A stretch of 49,620 nt of DNA, taken from Microbacterium oleivorans (GTDB taxonomy: Bacteria > Actinomycetota > Actinomycetes > Actinomycetales > Microbacteriaceae). The stretch spans positions 81,547-131,166 of the forward strand of contig NZ_LSTV01000002.1 in NCBI RefSeq assembly GCF_001644225.1, read 5' to 3'. The translations under genes and the position numbers were made by a program. The notes beneath the pieces are model-generated. The model made no database searches. It was given only the letters and a program-made list of their open reading frames with translations, and was not told the DNA's origin. Numbering within the stretch: position 1 is the first letter of the stretch; every line of letters starts with the position of its first letter. Positions 16,777 through 24,470 of the stretch are shown piece after piece.

Positions 16777-19071
16777 TCAGCGCAGCGGCACCTTCGCGAA
16801 CGACATGTCGGACGCGAGGTAGAAGTCCGTGTACGCGGGCTGGTTGTACGTCGTCTGCTGACGCGCGATCTCGGCCCGGTACTGCGGGTCGTGCATGAGC
16901 GTGTAGAGCTTGTGCTCCGTCGGCTCGGTCGAGACGTAGATGCGCAGTGCCGACGAGTCCGCCGTGCGCACGAGCAGTTCCTCGCGCCAGTCCCCCAGCA
17001 CGTCGGCCACGAGCGACGGGTTGCCCTTCGTGCCGTTGTTGGTGAGGGTCCCGGATGCCGTGAGCATCGTCCCGCGCGTCCAGTCGTCGATCGTGGGGGT
17101 CACGGATTGCGCGCCGTTCACGATCTGCGTCGTCAGGTCGCCGGCCCAGCGGATCGACATGTTCGTGCCGGGGTTCGTGGACTGCAGGACGTCGCCGTCG
17201 GCGGAGAGGAGACCCGAGGCATCCGTCCCCGCGGGCATGCTCGACCAGGCCTCGACACCCGGGACGTCGGGGCGGACGTCGCCGACCATGCCGCGGCCGG
17301 TGTCGCGACCGGAGTAGGCGCCGAAGAGCACCTCGCCGGTCGCGGCATCCCGCATCGCCGTCCCGTACGGGGCGTACGCGCCACCCTCGTGCACGGTGAA
17401 GATCTCCTTGCCGGGGCGGTTCGGGTCGAAGTCGCCGACGTGCATCGCGTCACCGTGGCCGAGACGCACGTTCTCGCCGGGCGTCGCGCTGCCCGCGGGC
17501 ATCGTGTCGAACGAGGAGTACAGCAGCCCGCCGTCGTCGTCGAGGGTCGCGGAGCCGTAGACGATTTCCTGCTTGCCGTCGCCGTCGACGTCGGCGGCGC
17601 TCAGGCTGTGGAAGCCCTGCGTAGTCAGCGTGCCGTACTCGGGGTCGGTGCCGTCGCGGCCGTGCGGCCCGTCGTTGAACGGGTTCGTCATCGGCACGTG
17701 ACCGCTGTCGACGAACCAGCGCTTCACGAGGTGCTTGCCGTTCCAGTCGTACGTCGCGACGGTCGAGCGCGTGTAGTAGCCGCGGGCGAACACCGCGGAC
17801 GGACGCTTCCCGTCGAGGTACGCGACGCCAGAGAGGAAGCGGTCGACGCGGTTGCCGGGCTCGATGCGCGACATCGCGTAGTCGCCCCACAGGAGGCCGT
17901 CGTCACCGCGACCCGGCTCGTAGCGGACCGTCTCGAGCTCCTTGCCGGTCTTGCCCTCGAACACCGTGAGGTACTCGGGACCGTCGACGATGAAGCCCTC
18001 GAAGTTCCGCAGCACGTTGCGCGCGGAGCGCGACGGCGCGTAGACGTCGATGAAGTAATCGACGAGTTCCTCCGCGTCGGCGCGCGACAGCGGGTAGTCG
18101 TGCGTCGGCTCGGTGCCGAAGGCCTCTTCGAGCGTGGCGGGCCACTGACCCGAGACGACCTCGGGCCGCTCCGACCATCCCTGGAAGACGTCGGCGAGAT
18201 GGGAGGCGTAGTCCTCGGCGCTCAGCCGGTAGTCGTCGGAGTGCGAGTAGCCGGCCTTGCGGTCGGCCTTCGGCATCGTGACGAACTCGGCCTTCTTGGC
18301 CTTGCCCTTCTTGTACTCCGTGCTCTTCGTACCCGGCGCCGTCTTCATCATGATCTCGGCCTTGCCGTCACCGTCGAAGTCGTAGACCAGGAACTGCGTG
18401 TAGTGCGCACCGGCGCGGATGTTCACACCGAGGTCGATGCGGTTCAGCAGCGTGCCGTCGAGCTCGTACGTGTCGATGTAGACGGGCCCGGTATAGCCGA
18501 CCTGCGAGACGTCCTTCGAGTTCGAGGGGTCCCACTTGACGACGTACTCGTACGCACCGTCGCCGTCCACGTCGCCGACCGACACGTCGTTCGCGGAGTA
18601 GGTGTATGCCTCGCCGGCCGGCGTGACGCCGTCGGCGGGCTTCGTGAGGGGGATGTCGAGGAACGGCGACCCCTGCACCGCGACCTTCTCGGACGGCTTG
18701 CCCTCGCGCTTCCCCTGCAGCGGCGAGACCGTGTAGCGCGAGCGATCGGTGCCGTCCGGGTCGACGTAGGTGGTCGAGTCGGTGACCGTCGCGATGCGCT
18801 TGCCGTCGCGCTTCACGACGAAGTCGGTGCCGGTGAGGCCGGTCGCAGAGGCGCCGGTTGCCTCGTTCTTGAAGAGGCGCCACGTGAGGTGGATGCCGCC
18901 TTCGCCCGGCAGCGCGACGAGGCCGCGGTCGAGCTTCTCGAGCTGCGGCGAGGCGCCGGGATTCGGCTTGCCGGGACCGTGTCCCGGGTGGGCGATCGCG
19001 GCCTGCGCCGGGACCAGGAGGGCCGCGGCGGCGAGCGCGGCGACGACGGTCGTGCGGACGGGTCTTCTCAT
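16777..19071 (-). CDS. Secreted rhamnogalacturonan lyase, polysaccharide lyase family 11
   Basis: 764 residues. A Sec signal peptide (basic start, hydrophobic run AALAAAALLVPA, cleavage near AIA-HP) precedes the catalytic domain. PL11 features are the beta-propeller repeats with Ca2+-binding DVDGDG/DFDGDG loops (SVGDVDGDGAYEYVVKWDPS, YDFDGDGKAEIMMKTAPG, AADVDGDGKQEIVYG). The enzyme cleaves the GalA-Rha backbone of rhamnogalacturonan I by beta-elimination, outside the cell. ATG 19071 is chosen because AAGGA sits 8 bases before it; ATG 19080 overlaps that ribosome site. Its promoter carries the same operator as the rhamnose operon, linking depolymerisation to rhamnose use. Confidence 0.92.
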   Translation of the reverse strand: MRRPVRTTVVAALAAAALLVPAQAAIAHPGHGPGKPNPGASPQLEKLDRGLVALPGEGGIHLTWRLFKNEATGASATGLTGTDFVVKRDGKRIATVTDSTTYVDPDGTDRSRYTVSPLQGKREGKPSEKVAVQGSPFLDIPLTKPADGVTPAGEAYTYSANDVSVGDVDGDGAYEYVVKWDPSNSKDVSQVGYTGPVYIDTYELDGTLLNRIDLGVNIRAGAHYTQFLVYDFDGDGKAEIMMKTAPGTKSTEYKKGKAKKAEFVTMPKADRKAGYSHSDDYRLSAEDYASHLADVFQGWSERPEVVSGQWPATLEEAFGTEPTHDYPLSRADAEELVDYFIDVYAPSRSARNVLRNFEGFIVDGPEYLTVFEGKTGKELETVRYEPGRGDDGLLWGDYAMSRIEPGNRVDRFLSGVAYLDGKRPSAVFARGYYTRSTVATYDWNGKHLVKRWFVDSGHVPMTNPFNDGPHGRDGTDPEYGTLTTQGFHSLSAADVDGDGKQEIVYGSATLDDDGGLLYSSFDTMPAGSATPGENVRLGHGDAMHVGDFDPNRPGKEIFTVHEGGAYAPYGTAMRDAATGEVLFGAYSGRDTGRGMVGDVRPDVPGVEAWSSMPAGTDASGLLSADGDVLQSTNPGTNMSIRWAGDLTTQIVNGAQSVTPTIDDWTRGTMLTASGTLTNNGTKGNPSLVADVLGDWREELLVRTADSSALRIYVSTEPTEHKLYTLMHDPQYRAEIARQQTTYNQPAYTDFYLASDMSFAKVPLR

Positions 19072-19124
19072 GCTGTTCATCCTTGAACTCTCGACGGAAT
19101 GCGCTTTCCCCCGTGCGCACCCCG

Positions 19125-19153
19125 AGCCTAGGCGCGGTGTTGAATCGTGTCAA
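19125..19153 (-). promoter_or_regulatory. RG lyase promoter TTGACA-17-TAGGCT with overlapping rhamnose operator
   Basis: On the minus strand TTGACA (19153-19148), a 17-base spacer and TAGGCT (19130-19125) form a near-ideal promoter about 50 bases before the lyase gene. TGAATCGTGTCA (19141-19152, top strand) overlaps the -35 box and differs by one base from the operator at 20563-20574. Repression by the LacI-type regulator at 19512-20513 is the simplest reading. Confidence 0.75.
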
Positions 19154-19182
19154 CGGATGCCGGTGATCGCCCCGAGAGCCGC

Positions 19183-19273
19183 GCGGCACGAACCGCGGAT
19201 ATCCGAGCGGAACGCGGCCGAGGCAGCGCCGCACGCCGCCGGCTGCGCCAAAACCCCGCGATTGGTGCGGCGC
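19183..19273. repeat. Palindromic element, family IV, copy 1
   Basis: The arm GCGCGGCACGAACCGCGG (19181-19198) pairs with CCGCGATTGGTGCGGCGC (19256-19273) at 15 of 18 positions. CGCGG recurs at 19194 and 19213, again 19 bases apart. The 17-mer GCGGCACGAACCGCGGA at 19183 reappears at 19353. Confidence 0.6.
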
Positions 19274-19352
19274 GACGCCTCACCGACGTCCGGATCACGC
19301 AGGCGCGAGCGCTCCGGCACCTCGCCCCTCTCGGCATCCCGCCCACAGCCCT

Positions 19353-19442
19353 GCGGCACGAACCGCGGAGATTCGCAGGGAAACTCGCTCGGATTCCGCC
19401 CGACACGCCGCGGACAGCGTCGATCTCCGCGGACAGTGCCGC
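19353..19442. repeat. Palindromic element, family IV, copy 2
   Basis: The arm GCGGCACGAACCGCGGAGAT (19353-19372) pairs with 19423-19442 at 17 of 20 positions. The inverted half carries CCGCGGACAG twice (19408 and 19427), exactly 19 bases apart. The left inner unit is degenerate. It lies between the rhamnose regulator's 3' end and the RG lyase promoter. Confidence 0.6.
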
Positions 19443-19511
19443 GCGCCGAAGCTCAGCCCCGCCGCCCGACCCGCCGCAGGCTCGCCGACGACGACAGTGC
19501 CCCGCCGCACC

Positions 19512-20513
19512 TCACCCCCCGGTGGAGGCCCGGACGACGAGCTCGGGGCGGAAGCGGATGCGCTGCGGCGCGGCATCCGGGTCCTCCAGGGCGGCGAACA
19601 GCGCGTCGACGGCGGCGGCGCCGATCTCGCGCGCGGGCTGGCGGATGGAGCTGAGCGGCACGACCGTGGACTGGGCGAAGTCGATGTCGTCGTAGCCGAT
19701 GAGGGCGAGGTCCTCGGGCACGCGGAGCGATCCGAGGATGCCGGCCCCCTGCAGCACCCCGACGGCCACCAGGTCGTTGGCGCAGAACACGCCGTCGGGC
19801 CGGTCGGCCGCGGCGCGGTGGGCGAGCTGCTCGCCGACGAGCCGCCCCGCGAGCACCGTGAGCTCGTCGGTCGAGGCGACCTCGAGCGTGGCCTCCGGCA
19901 CCTCGGCGAGCGCGCGCCGGGCACCGTCGAGGCGGTCCGCCACCTGGCGGACGGATGCCGGGCCCCCGGCGAAGAGGATGCGGCGGCGCCCCTGCTGCAA
20001 CAGGTGCTGCACGGCCAGGTAGCCGCCTTCGACGTCGTCGACGGCCACCGAGGGCAGGTCGCCGTCGGCCTCGGCGTCGAGGAGCACGACGGGCACCCCG
20101 GCGGTCTCGAGCATCGCGGCGCGCGTCTCGTCGAGCGCGATCGGGGTCAGCAGCACGCCGTTGACGCGCTGCTCGCGGAACAGGTCCAGGTACGTGTTCT
20201 CGCGGGCGGCATCCTGTCCGCTGCTGCCGAAGAGGACGATCACCCCGTGCTCGGCGGCGCGTTCCTCGGCGCCACGGGCGACCTCGGCGAAGAACGGGTT
20301 GGCCGAGTCCAGCACGACCAGTCCGATCGTGCGACTACGGCCGGCGCGCAGCTGCCGGGCGGCGTCGTTGCGGACGAAACCGAGCTCCGAGATCGCGGCG
20401 TGCACGCGTTCGACGGTCGCCGGGGCGACCTTCGCCGGACGGTTGAGGACGTTCGACACGGTCCCCACCGAGACGCCCGCGGTGCGAGCGACGTCCTTCA
20501 CACTGACTGCCAC
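19512..20513 (-). CDS. rhaR: LacI-family regulator of rhamnose and rhamnogalacturonan genes
   Basis: 333 residues, GTG start. Helix-turn-helix SVKDVARTAGVSVGTVSNVL, hinge helix QLRAGRSRTIGLVV, then the effector domain (NPFFAEVARGAEE, GYDDIDFAQS). It is divergent from rhaM and sits between the rha operon and the RG lyase gene. TGAATCGTTTCA lies in the intergenic region it shares with rhaM, and TGAATCGTGTCA lies in the lyase promoter, so the sequence itself suggests a local regulon. Actinobacterial rhamnose loci commonly use a LacI-type regulator, whereas enterobacterial RhaR is AraC-type. The symbol is given by role, not orthology. Confidence 0.85.
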   Translation of the reverse strand: MAVSVKDVARTAGVSVGTVSNVLNRPAKVAPATVERVHAAISELGFVRNDAARQLRAGRSRTIGLVVLDSANPFFAEVARGAEERAAEHGVIVLFGSSGQDAARENTYLDLFREQRVNGVLLTPIALDETRAAMLETAGVPVVLLDAEADGDLPSVAVDDVEGGYLAVQHLLQQGRRRILFAGGPASVRQVADRLDGARRALAEVPEATLEVASTDELTVLAGRLVGEQLAHRAAADRPDGVFCANDLVAVGVLQGAGILGSLRVPEDLALIGYDDIDFAQSTVVPLSSIRQPAREIGAAAVDALFAALEDPDAAPQRIRFRPELVVRASTGG

Positions 20514-20523
20514 GTGACCTGCC

Positions 20524-20574
20524 TTGACGGATGCTTCGGACCCACGTTACTGTTCTGATTCTTGAATCGTTTCA
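20524..20574 (+). promoter_or_regulatory. rha operon promoter TTGACG-18-TACTGT and operator
   Basis: TTGACG (20524-20529), an 18-base spacer and TACTGT (20548-20553) predict initiation near 20560. TGAATCGTTTCA (20563-20574) lies just after that point, a classic blocking position, followed by a weaker AGAACGCTTC. The rhaM ribosome site AAGGAG is about 45 bases further on. Confidence 0.72.
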
Positions 20575-20619
20575 TAGAACGCTTCCCCGATCAACGACCC
20601 GCGCTCACGAAGGAGTGAC

Positions 20620-20985
20620 ATGCACCGCGTCGCCTTCCAGCTGCAGATCGACCCCGCACTGGTCGACGAGTACGTCGCCCGCCACACCCCGGTCTGGCCC
20701 GAGATGCTCGCCGAGATCGCCGCCGCGGGTCGTCGCAACTACTCGCTCTTCCTCGGCGACGGCGGTCGCCTGTTCGGCTACTACGAGGTCGACGACGACA
20801 CGGCCGCGCAGGCCTACCTCGCCGCCTCGCCCGTCGCCGCGCGGTGGGAGGCGGAGATGAGCCGCTTCTTCGTCGGCCTCGAGGGCCGCCCCGACCAGGC
20901 GGCGACCCCGCTCGTCGAAGTCTTCAACCTGCACGACCAGTTGGCGGCCGCCGCCGACGCCCCCTCAGAAAGCGACCCGTCATGA
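20620..20985 (+). CDS. rhaM: L-rhamnose mutarotase
   Basis: 121 residues. A dimeric ferredoxin-like domain with the family pattern HRVAFQLQIDP at the start, HTPVWPEM (the conserved His and Trp-Pro-Glu region) near 23-30, NYSLFL, and GYYEVDD. It interconverts alpha and beta anomers of L-rhamnose so that the isomerase is not limited by spontaneous mutarotation. A strong GAAGGAG ribosome site precedes the ATG. The C-terminal 15 residues are a longer, acidic tail than in the E. coli type (about 104 residues). The stop overlaps the rhaI ATG. Confidence 0.92.
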   Translation: MHRVAFQLQIDPALVDEYVARHTPVWPEMLAEIAAAGRRNYSLFLGDGGRLFGYYEVDDDTAAQAYLAASPVAARWEAEMSRFFVGLEGRPDQAATPLVEVFNLHDQLAAAADAPSESDPS

Positions 20986-22148
20986 CCACGCTCTCCCCCG
21001 AGATCCTCACCCAGCTCGAAGGCCAGGGCATCGAGCTGCCCAGCTGGGCGTTCGGCAACTCCGGCACGCGGTTCCGCGTGTTCGCGACGGCGGGCACCCC
21101 GCGCGACCCGTTCGAGAAGATCGCGGATGCCGCCGAGGTCAACCGCTTCACCGCGCTCGCTCCGAGCGTCGCACTGCACATCCCGTGGGACAAGGTCGAC
21201 GACTACGCGGCGCTCCGCCGTCACGCGGAGGACCTCGGGGTGCAGCTGGGCACGATCAACTCGAACACGTTCCAGGACGAGGACTACAAGTTCGGCGCCC
21301 TCACCCACCACGACGAGGCCATCCGCCGCAAGGCGATCGACCACCACCTCGAGTGCATCGACATCATGCACCAGACGGGGTCGCGCGACCTCAAGATCTG
21401 GCTCGCCGAGGGCTCGAACTACCCCGGCCAGAACGACATGCGCGGCCGGCAGGACCGCCTGCAGGACTCGCTCCAGCAGATCTACTCCCGCCTGAGCGAG
21501 AAGCAGCGCCTCGTGCTCGAGTACAAGTTCTTCGAGCCGTCGTTCTACCACACCGACGTCCCCGACTGGGGTACGTCGTACGCGCAGGTGGCCGCCCTCG
21601 GCGACCGCGCGATGGTCTGCCTCGACACCGGCCACCACGCCCCCGGCACGAACATCGAGTTCATCGTCATGCAGCTCCTGCGTCTCGGGAAGCTCGGCTC
21701 GTTCGACTTCAACTCGCGCTTCTACGCCGACGACGACCTCATCGTGGGCGCCGCCGACCCGTTCCAGCTGTTCCGCATCCTCGTCGAGGTCGTGCGCGGC
21801 GGGGGGCTGAACAACCCGGACGTCGCGTTCATGCTCGACCAGTGCCACAACATCGAGGACAAGATCCCCGGCCAGATCCGCTCGGTGCTGAATGTCCAGG
21901 AGATGACGGCCCGCGCCCTCCTCGTCGACCGCGCCGCGCTCGACGCCGCGCAGCAGGCCAACGACGTCCTCGGGGCCAACGGCATCCTCATGGACGCGTT
22001 CTACACCGACGTCCGTCCGGCGCTGGCCGAGTGGCGAGCCTCGCGCGGACTTCCCGCCGACCCGATGGCCGCGTACGCGGCATCCGGTCACCTGCAGAAG
22101 ATCGCCGCCGAGCGCGTCGGCGGCACGCAGGCCGGCTGGGGTGCATGA
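20982..22148 (+). CDS. rhaI: L-rhamnose isomerase (Pseudomonas stutzeri-like, metal-dependent TIM barrel)
   Basis: 388 residues. The xylose-isomerase-like barrel has the marker LAEGSNYPGQNDMRGRQ, metal-binding carboxylates in LEYKFFEPSFYHTDVPDWG, LDTGHHAPGTN and the DFNSRFYADDD segment. It converts L-rhamnose to L-rhamnulose in the cytoplasm. This is the isomerase type common in Actinobacteria and differs from enterobacterial RhaA. ATG 20982 overlaps the rhaM stop (ATGA). The order mutarotase-isomerase-esterase-kinase follows the order of the pathway. Confidence 0.93.
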   Translation: MTTLSPEILTQLEGQGIELPSWAFGNSGTRFRVFATAGTPRDPFEKIADAAEVNRFTALAPSVALHIPWDKVDDYAALRRHAEDLGVQLGTINSNTFQDEDYKFGALTHHDEAIRRKAIDHHLECIDIMHQTGSRDLKIWLAEGSNYPGQNDMRGRQDRLQDSLQQIYSRLSEKQRLVLEYKFFEPSFYHTDVPDWGTSYAQVAALGDRAMVCLDTGHHAPGTNIEFIVMQLLRLGKLGSFDFNSRFYADDDLIVGAADPFQLFRILVEVVRGGGLNNPDVAFMLDQCHNIEDKIPGQIRSVLNVQEMTARALLVDRAALDAAQQANDVLGANGILMDAFYTDVRPALAEWRASRGLPADPMAAYAASGHLQKIAAERVGGTQAGWGA

Positions 22149-22155
22149 TCGACCG

Positions 22156-23013
22156 ATGAGCAACACCCCCACCCCCTACGGCGCCGCCGGCGGCCTCGTC
22201 CGCGTCTATCCCGCGCGTGTGATCGAGCGCCCCACGCCCGGACTCGTCTGGCTGCACGGCGGCGGGTTCGCCGCCGGCGACATCGACATGCCCGAGGCCG
22301 ATCACGTCGCACGGACGTTGGCGGATGCCGGGACCACGGTCCTCTCGGTCGACTACCGCCTCGCGCCGCTGCCGGACGGGTGGGAGCCGCCCGCGGTCGA
22401 GCCCGGGCGCGATCGCGCCGGGTTCCCCGCCGCATCCGACGACACGCTCGCGGTGTGGGACTGGCTGCACACCGAGGCCGCGACGCTCGGGGTGGATCCG
22501 GCACGCCTCGCGATCGGTGGGGCGAGCGCCGGAGCCAACATCGCGGCCGGCGCCGTGCTGCGCCTCATCGCGAACGACCGCGCGCTGCCGGCGCTCGTGC
22601 TGCTGGCCTATCCGACGCTGCTCGCCGAGCAGCCCGACCCCGACGAGGCGCTGCGGGCCGCACTCGACGCGCAGCCCGAGGCGGACCGGTTCGGCCGCGA
22701 CGCCGTGCTCGGCATGTACGAGAACTACCTCGGCGGATCGGTCGTGGGCGCTCCGCTGGCCGCGATCCCGGGCCTCGCGACGGCCGACGAGCTCGCCGAG
22801 TTCCCGCCGACGCTCATCGTCGCGGGCGACGTGGACGAACTGCGGGTCTCGAGCGAGCACTTCGCGCGCACCCTGGCCGCCGCCGGCCGCGAAGTCGAGC
22901 ACGTCATCGAGCCGGGCACCGACCACGGGCACCTGAACCGTCCGGACGAGGGGGATGCCGCATCCCTCACCCTCGCTCGTTTCGCCGCACGGCTCGCGGC
23001 GCTGTCCTCGTGA
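22156..23013 (+). CDS. Alpha/beta hydrolase (hormone-sensitive-lipase-like esterase) within the rha operon
   Basis: 285 residues from ATG 22156; GTG 22141, inside the rhaI end, is an alternative that adds 5 residues. HSL-family features are the oxyanion motif HGGGFAAGD (about 33-41), the nucleophile in GGASAGAN, and late Asp and His in VAGDVDELR and GTDHGHL. No signal peptide, so it acts on small imported esters. Its place between rhaI and rhaB, with the kinase GTG overlapping its stop, suggests it removes acyl (for example acetyl) groups from rhamnose or pectic oligomers. That role is inference. Confidence 0.83.
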   Translation: MSNTPTPYGAAGGLVRVYPARVIERPTPGLVWLHGGGFAAGDIDMPEADHVARTLADAGTTVLSVDYRLAPLPDGWEPPAVEPGRDRAGFPAASDDTLAVWDWLHTEAATLGVDPARLAIGGASAGANIAAGAVLRLIANDRALPALVLLAYPTLLAEQPDPDEALRAALDAQPEADRFGRDAVLGMYENYLGGSVVGAPLAAIPGLATADELAEFPPTLIVAGDVDELRVSSEHFARTLAAAGREVEHVIEPGTDHGHLNRPDEGDAASLTLARFAARLAALSS

Positions 23014-24431
23014 GCGGCGCACCGGGGACGGTCGCGGCCGTCGACCTGGGCGCCACGAGCGGACGGGTGATCGTCGGCCGGGTCGGGGCGGACACCCTCG
23101 AGACGACCACCGTCGCGCGCTTCGCGAACGAGCCGGTACGCCTGCCCGACGGCCTGCACTGGAACCTGCTCGGCCTCTACGGATCGGTCCTCGACGGACT
23201 GCGCGAGGCCCTGCGCGGCGACGCGAACGTCGCGAGCATCGGCGTGGACTCGTGGGCCGTCGACTACGGCCTCGTCGCGAGATCGCGCCTGCTGGGCGAA
23301 CCCTTCCACTACCGCGACGAGCGCACCGCGCGCGGCGTCGAGGCGGTGCACGGAACGCACCCGCACGAGGTGCTGTTCTCCCGCAACGGGCTGCAGTTCC
23401 TGCCGTTCAACACGCTGTACCAGCTCGCCGCCGAGGACCGCGACCTGCTCGCGCTCACCGACCACGCGCTCCTCATCCCCGACCTGATCGGGTTCTGGCT
23501 CACCGGGCAGGCGCGCACCGAGCGCACGAACGCGTCGACGACGGGACTGCTCCGCGCCGACACGGGCGAGTGGGATGCCGACCTGATCGCCGCGCTCGGC
23601 CTGTCGCCGCGCCTGCTCGCACCGCTGGTCTCGCCCGGTGAGGCGATCGGCGACCTGTCGACGGAGGTCGCCGCCACCCTCGGCGCGCAGGCCACGGTGA
23701 CGGCCGTCGGGTCGCACGACACGGCATCCGCCGTCGTCGCCGTGCCCCTGGCGTCGCGGGACGCCGCCTACATCTCCTGCGGCACGTGGGGACTTGTCGG
23801 TGTCGAGGTCGAGCGCCCCGTGCTGACGGCGGCGGCCCGCGAGGCGAGGTTCACGAACGAGGGCGGTGTGGACGGCCGCATCCGTCTGCTGCGCAACGTC
23901 ATGGGGCTCTGGATCCTCAGCGAGACCGTGCGCGGTTGGCAGCGTGAGGGCGAGGCCGTCGAGCTCGGCGACCTGCTGGAGGCCGCTGCGGCGGTGCGGC
24001 AGCCCGTCGCCGTCTTCGACGTCGACGATCCGCGCTTCCTCCCGCCGGGCGACATGCCCGCGCGCATCGCCGCGTGGTGCGCCGAGCACGGCGTGGCCGC
24101 GCCGCGGAGTCGCGCCGAGATCGCCCGCAGCATCGTCGAGTCGCTCGCGCAGGCGTTCGCCGACGTGGCGCACGAGGCGGGCCGCGTCGGCGGAGTCGAC
24201 GTCCGCGTCATCCACGTCGTCGGCGGCGGCGCGCTGAACGAGCTGCTGTGCCAGCGGACCGCCGATCGCGCGGGCGTGCCGGTGCTCGCCGGCCCCGTCG
24301 AGGCGACCGCGCTCGGCAACATCCTCGTGCAGGCGCGCGCGGCGGGCCTCGTGTCCGGCTCGCTCGAGGCGCTCCGCGACCTCGTCGCCCGCACGCACCT
24401 GCCGCGCCGGTACGAGCCGCGCACCGGCTGA
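23010..24431 (+). CDS. rhaB: Rhamnulokinase (FGGY family)
   Basis: 473 residues, GTG start overlapping the esterase stop. FGGY kinase with the N-terminal phosphate loop VDLGATSGRVIVG, the rhamnulokinase-typical GVDSWAVDYGL, the sugar-binding NGLQFLPFNTLYQ, and the C-terminal adenosine motif HVVGGGALNELLCQ. It phosphorylates L-rhamnulose at C1. The next enzyme, rhamnulose-1-phosphate aldolase (or the aldolase-dehydrogenase fusion seen in many Actinobacteria), is not in this window. Last gene of the rha operon; a separate promoter follows for the exporter. Confidence 0.92.
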   Translation: MSGAPGTVAAVDLGATSGRVIVGRVGADTLETTTVARFANEPVRLPDGLHWNLLGLYGSVLDGLREALRGDANVASIGVDSWAVDYGLVARSRLLGEPFHYRDERTARGVEAVHGTHPHEVLFSRNGLQFLPFNTLYQLAAEDRDLLALTDHALLIPDLIGFWLTGQARTERTNASTTGLLRADTGEWDADLIAALGLSPRLLAPLVSPGEAIGDLSTEVAATLGAQATVTAVGSHDTASAVVAVPLASRDAAYISCGTWGLVGVEVERPVLTAAAREARFTNEGGVDGRIRLLRNVMGLWILSETVRGWQREGEAVELGDLLEAAAAVRQPVAVFDVDDPRFLPPGDMPARIAAWCAEHGVAAPRSRAEIARSIVESLAQAFADVAHEAGRVGGVDVRVIHVVGGGALNELLCQRTADRAGVPVLAGPVEATALGNILVQARAAGLVSGSLEALRDLVARTHLPRRYEPRTG

Positions 24432-24457
24432 GGGCGGGCCGCGTCGCCGCCCACCCC

Positions 24458-24463
24458 TAGGCT
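24458..24463 (+). promoter_or_regulatory. -10 box TAGGCT, leaderless start at 24471
   Basis: Seven bases before the ATG of the MATE exporter with no ribosome site, so the gene is probably transcribed separately from rhaB. Confidence 0.55.
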
Positions 24464-24470
24464 GAAATCC

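Larger units (their letters stand above)
19154..19511. other. Non-coding gap between RG lyase promoter and rhamnose regulator
   Basis: About 360 bases without a gene. Nearly all of it is accounted for by the two family IV palindromes and the short spacer between them. No thymine-run terminator for the regulator gene is obvious; the palindromes may serve that purpose. Confidence 0.5.

Noticed and set aside
15406..19086. A continuous 1226-codon frame across the glycosidase and antisense to the RG lyase
   Set aside because: It is a high-G+C shadow: composition is Arg/Ala-rich without domains, and real genes with full motifs occupy the same bases in other frames.
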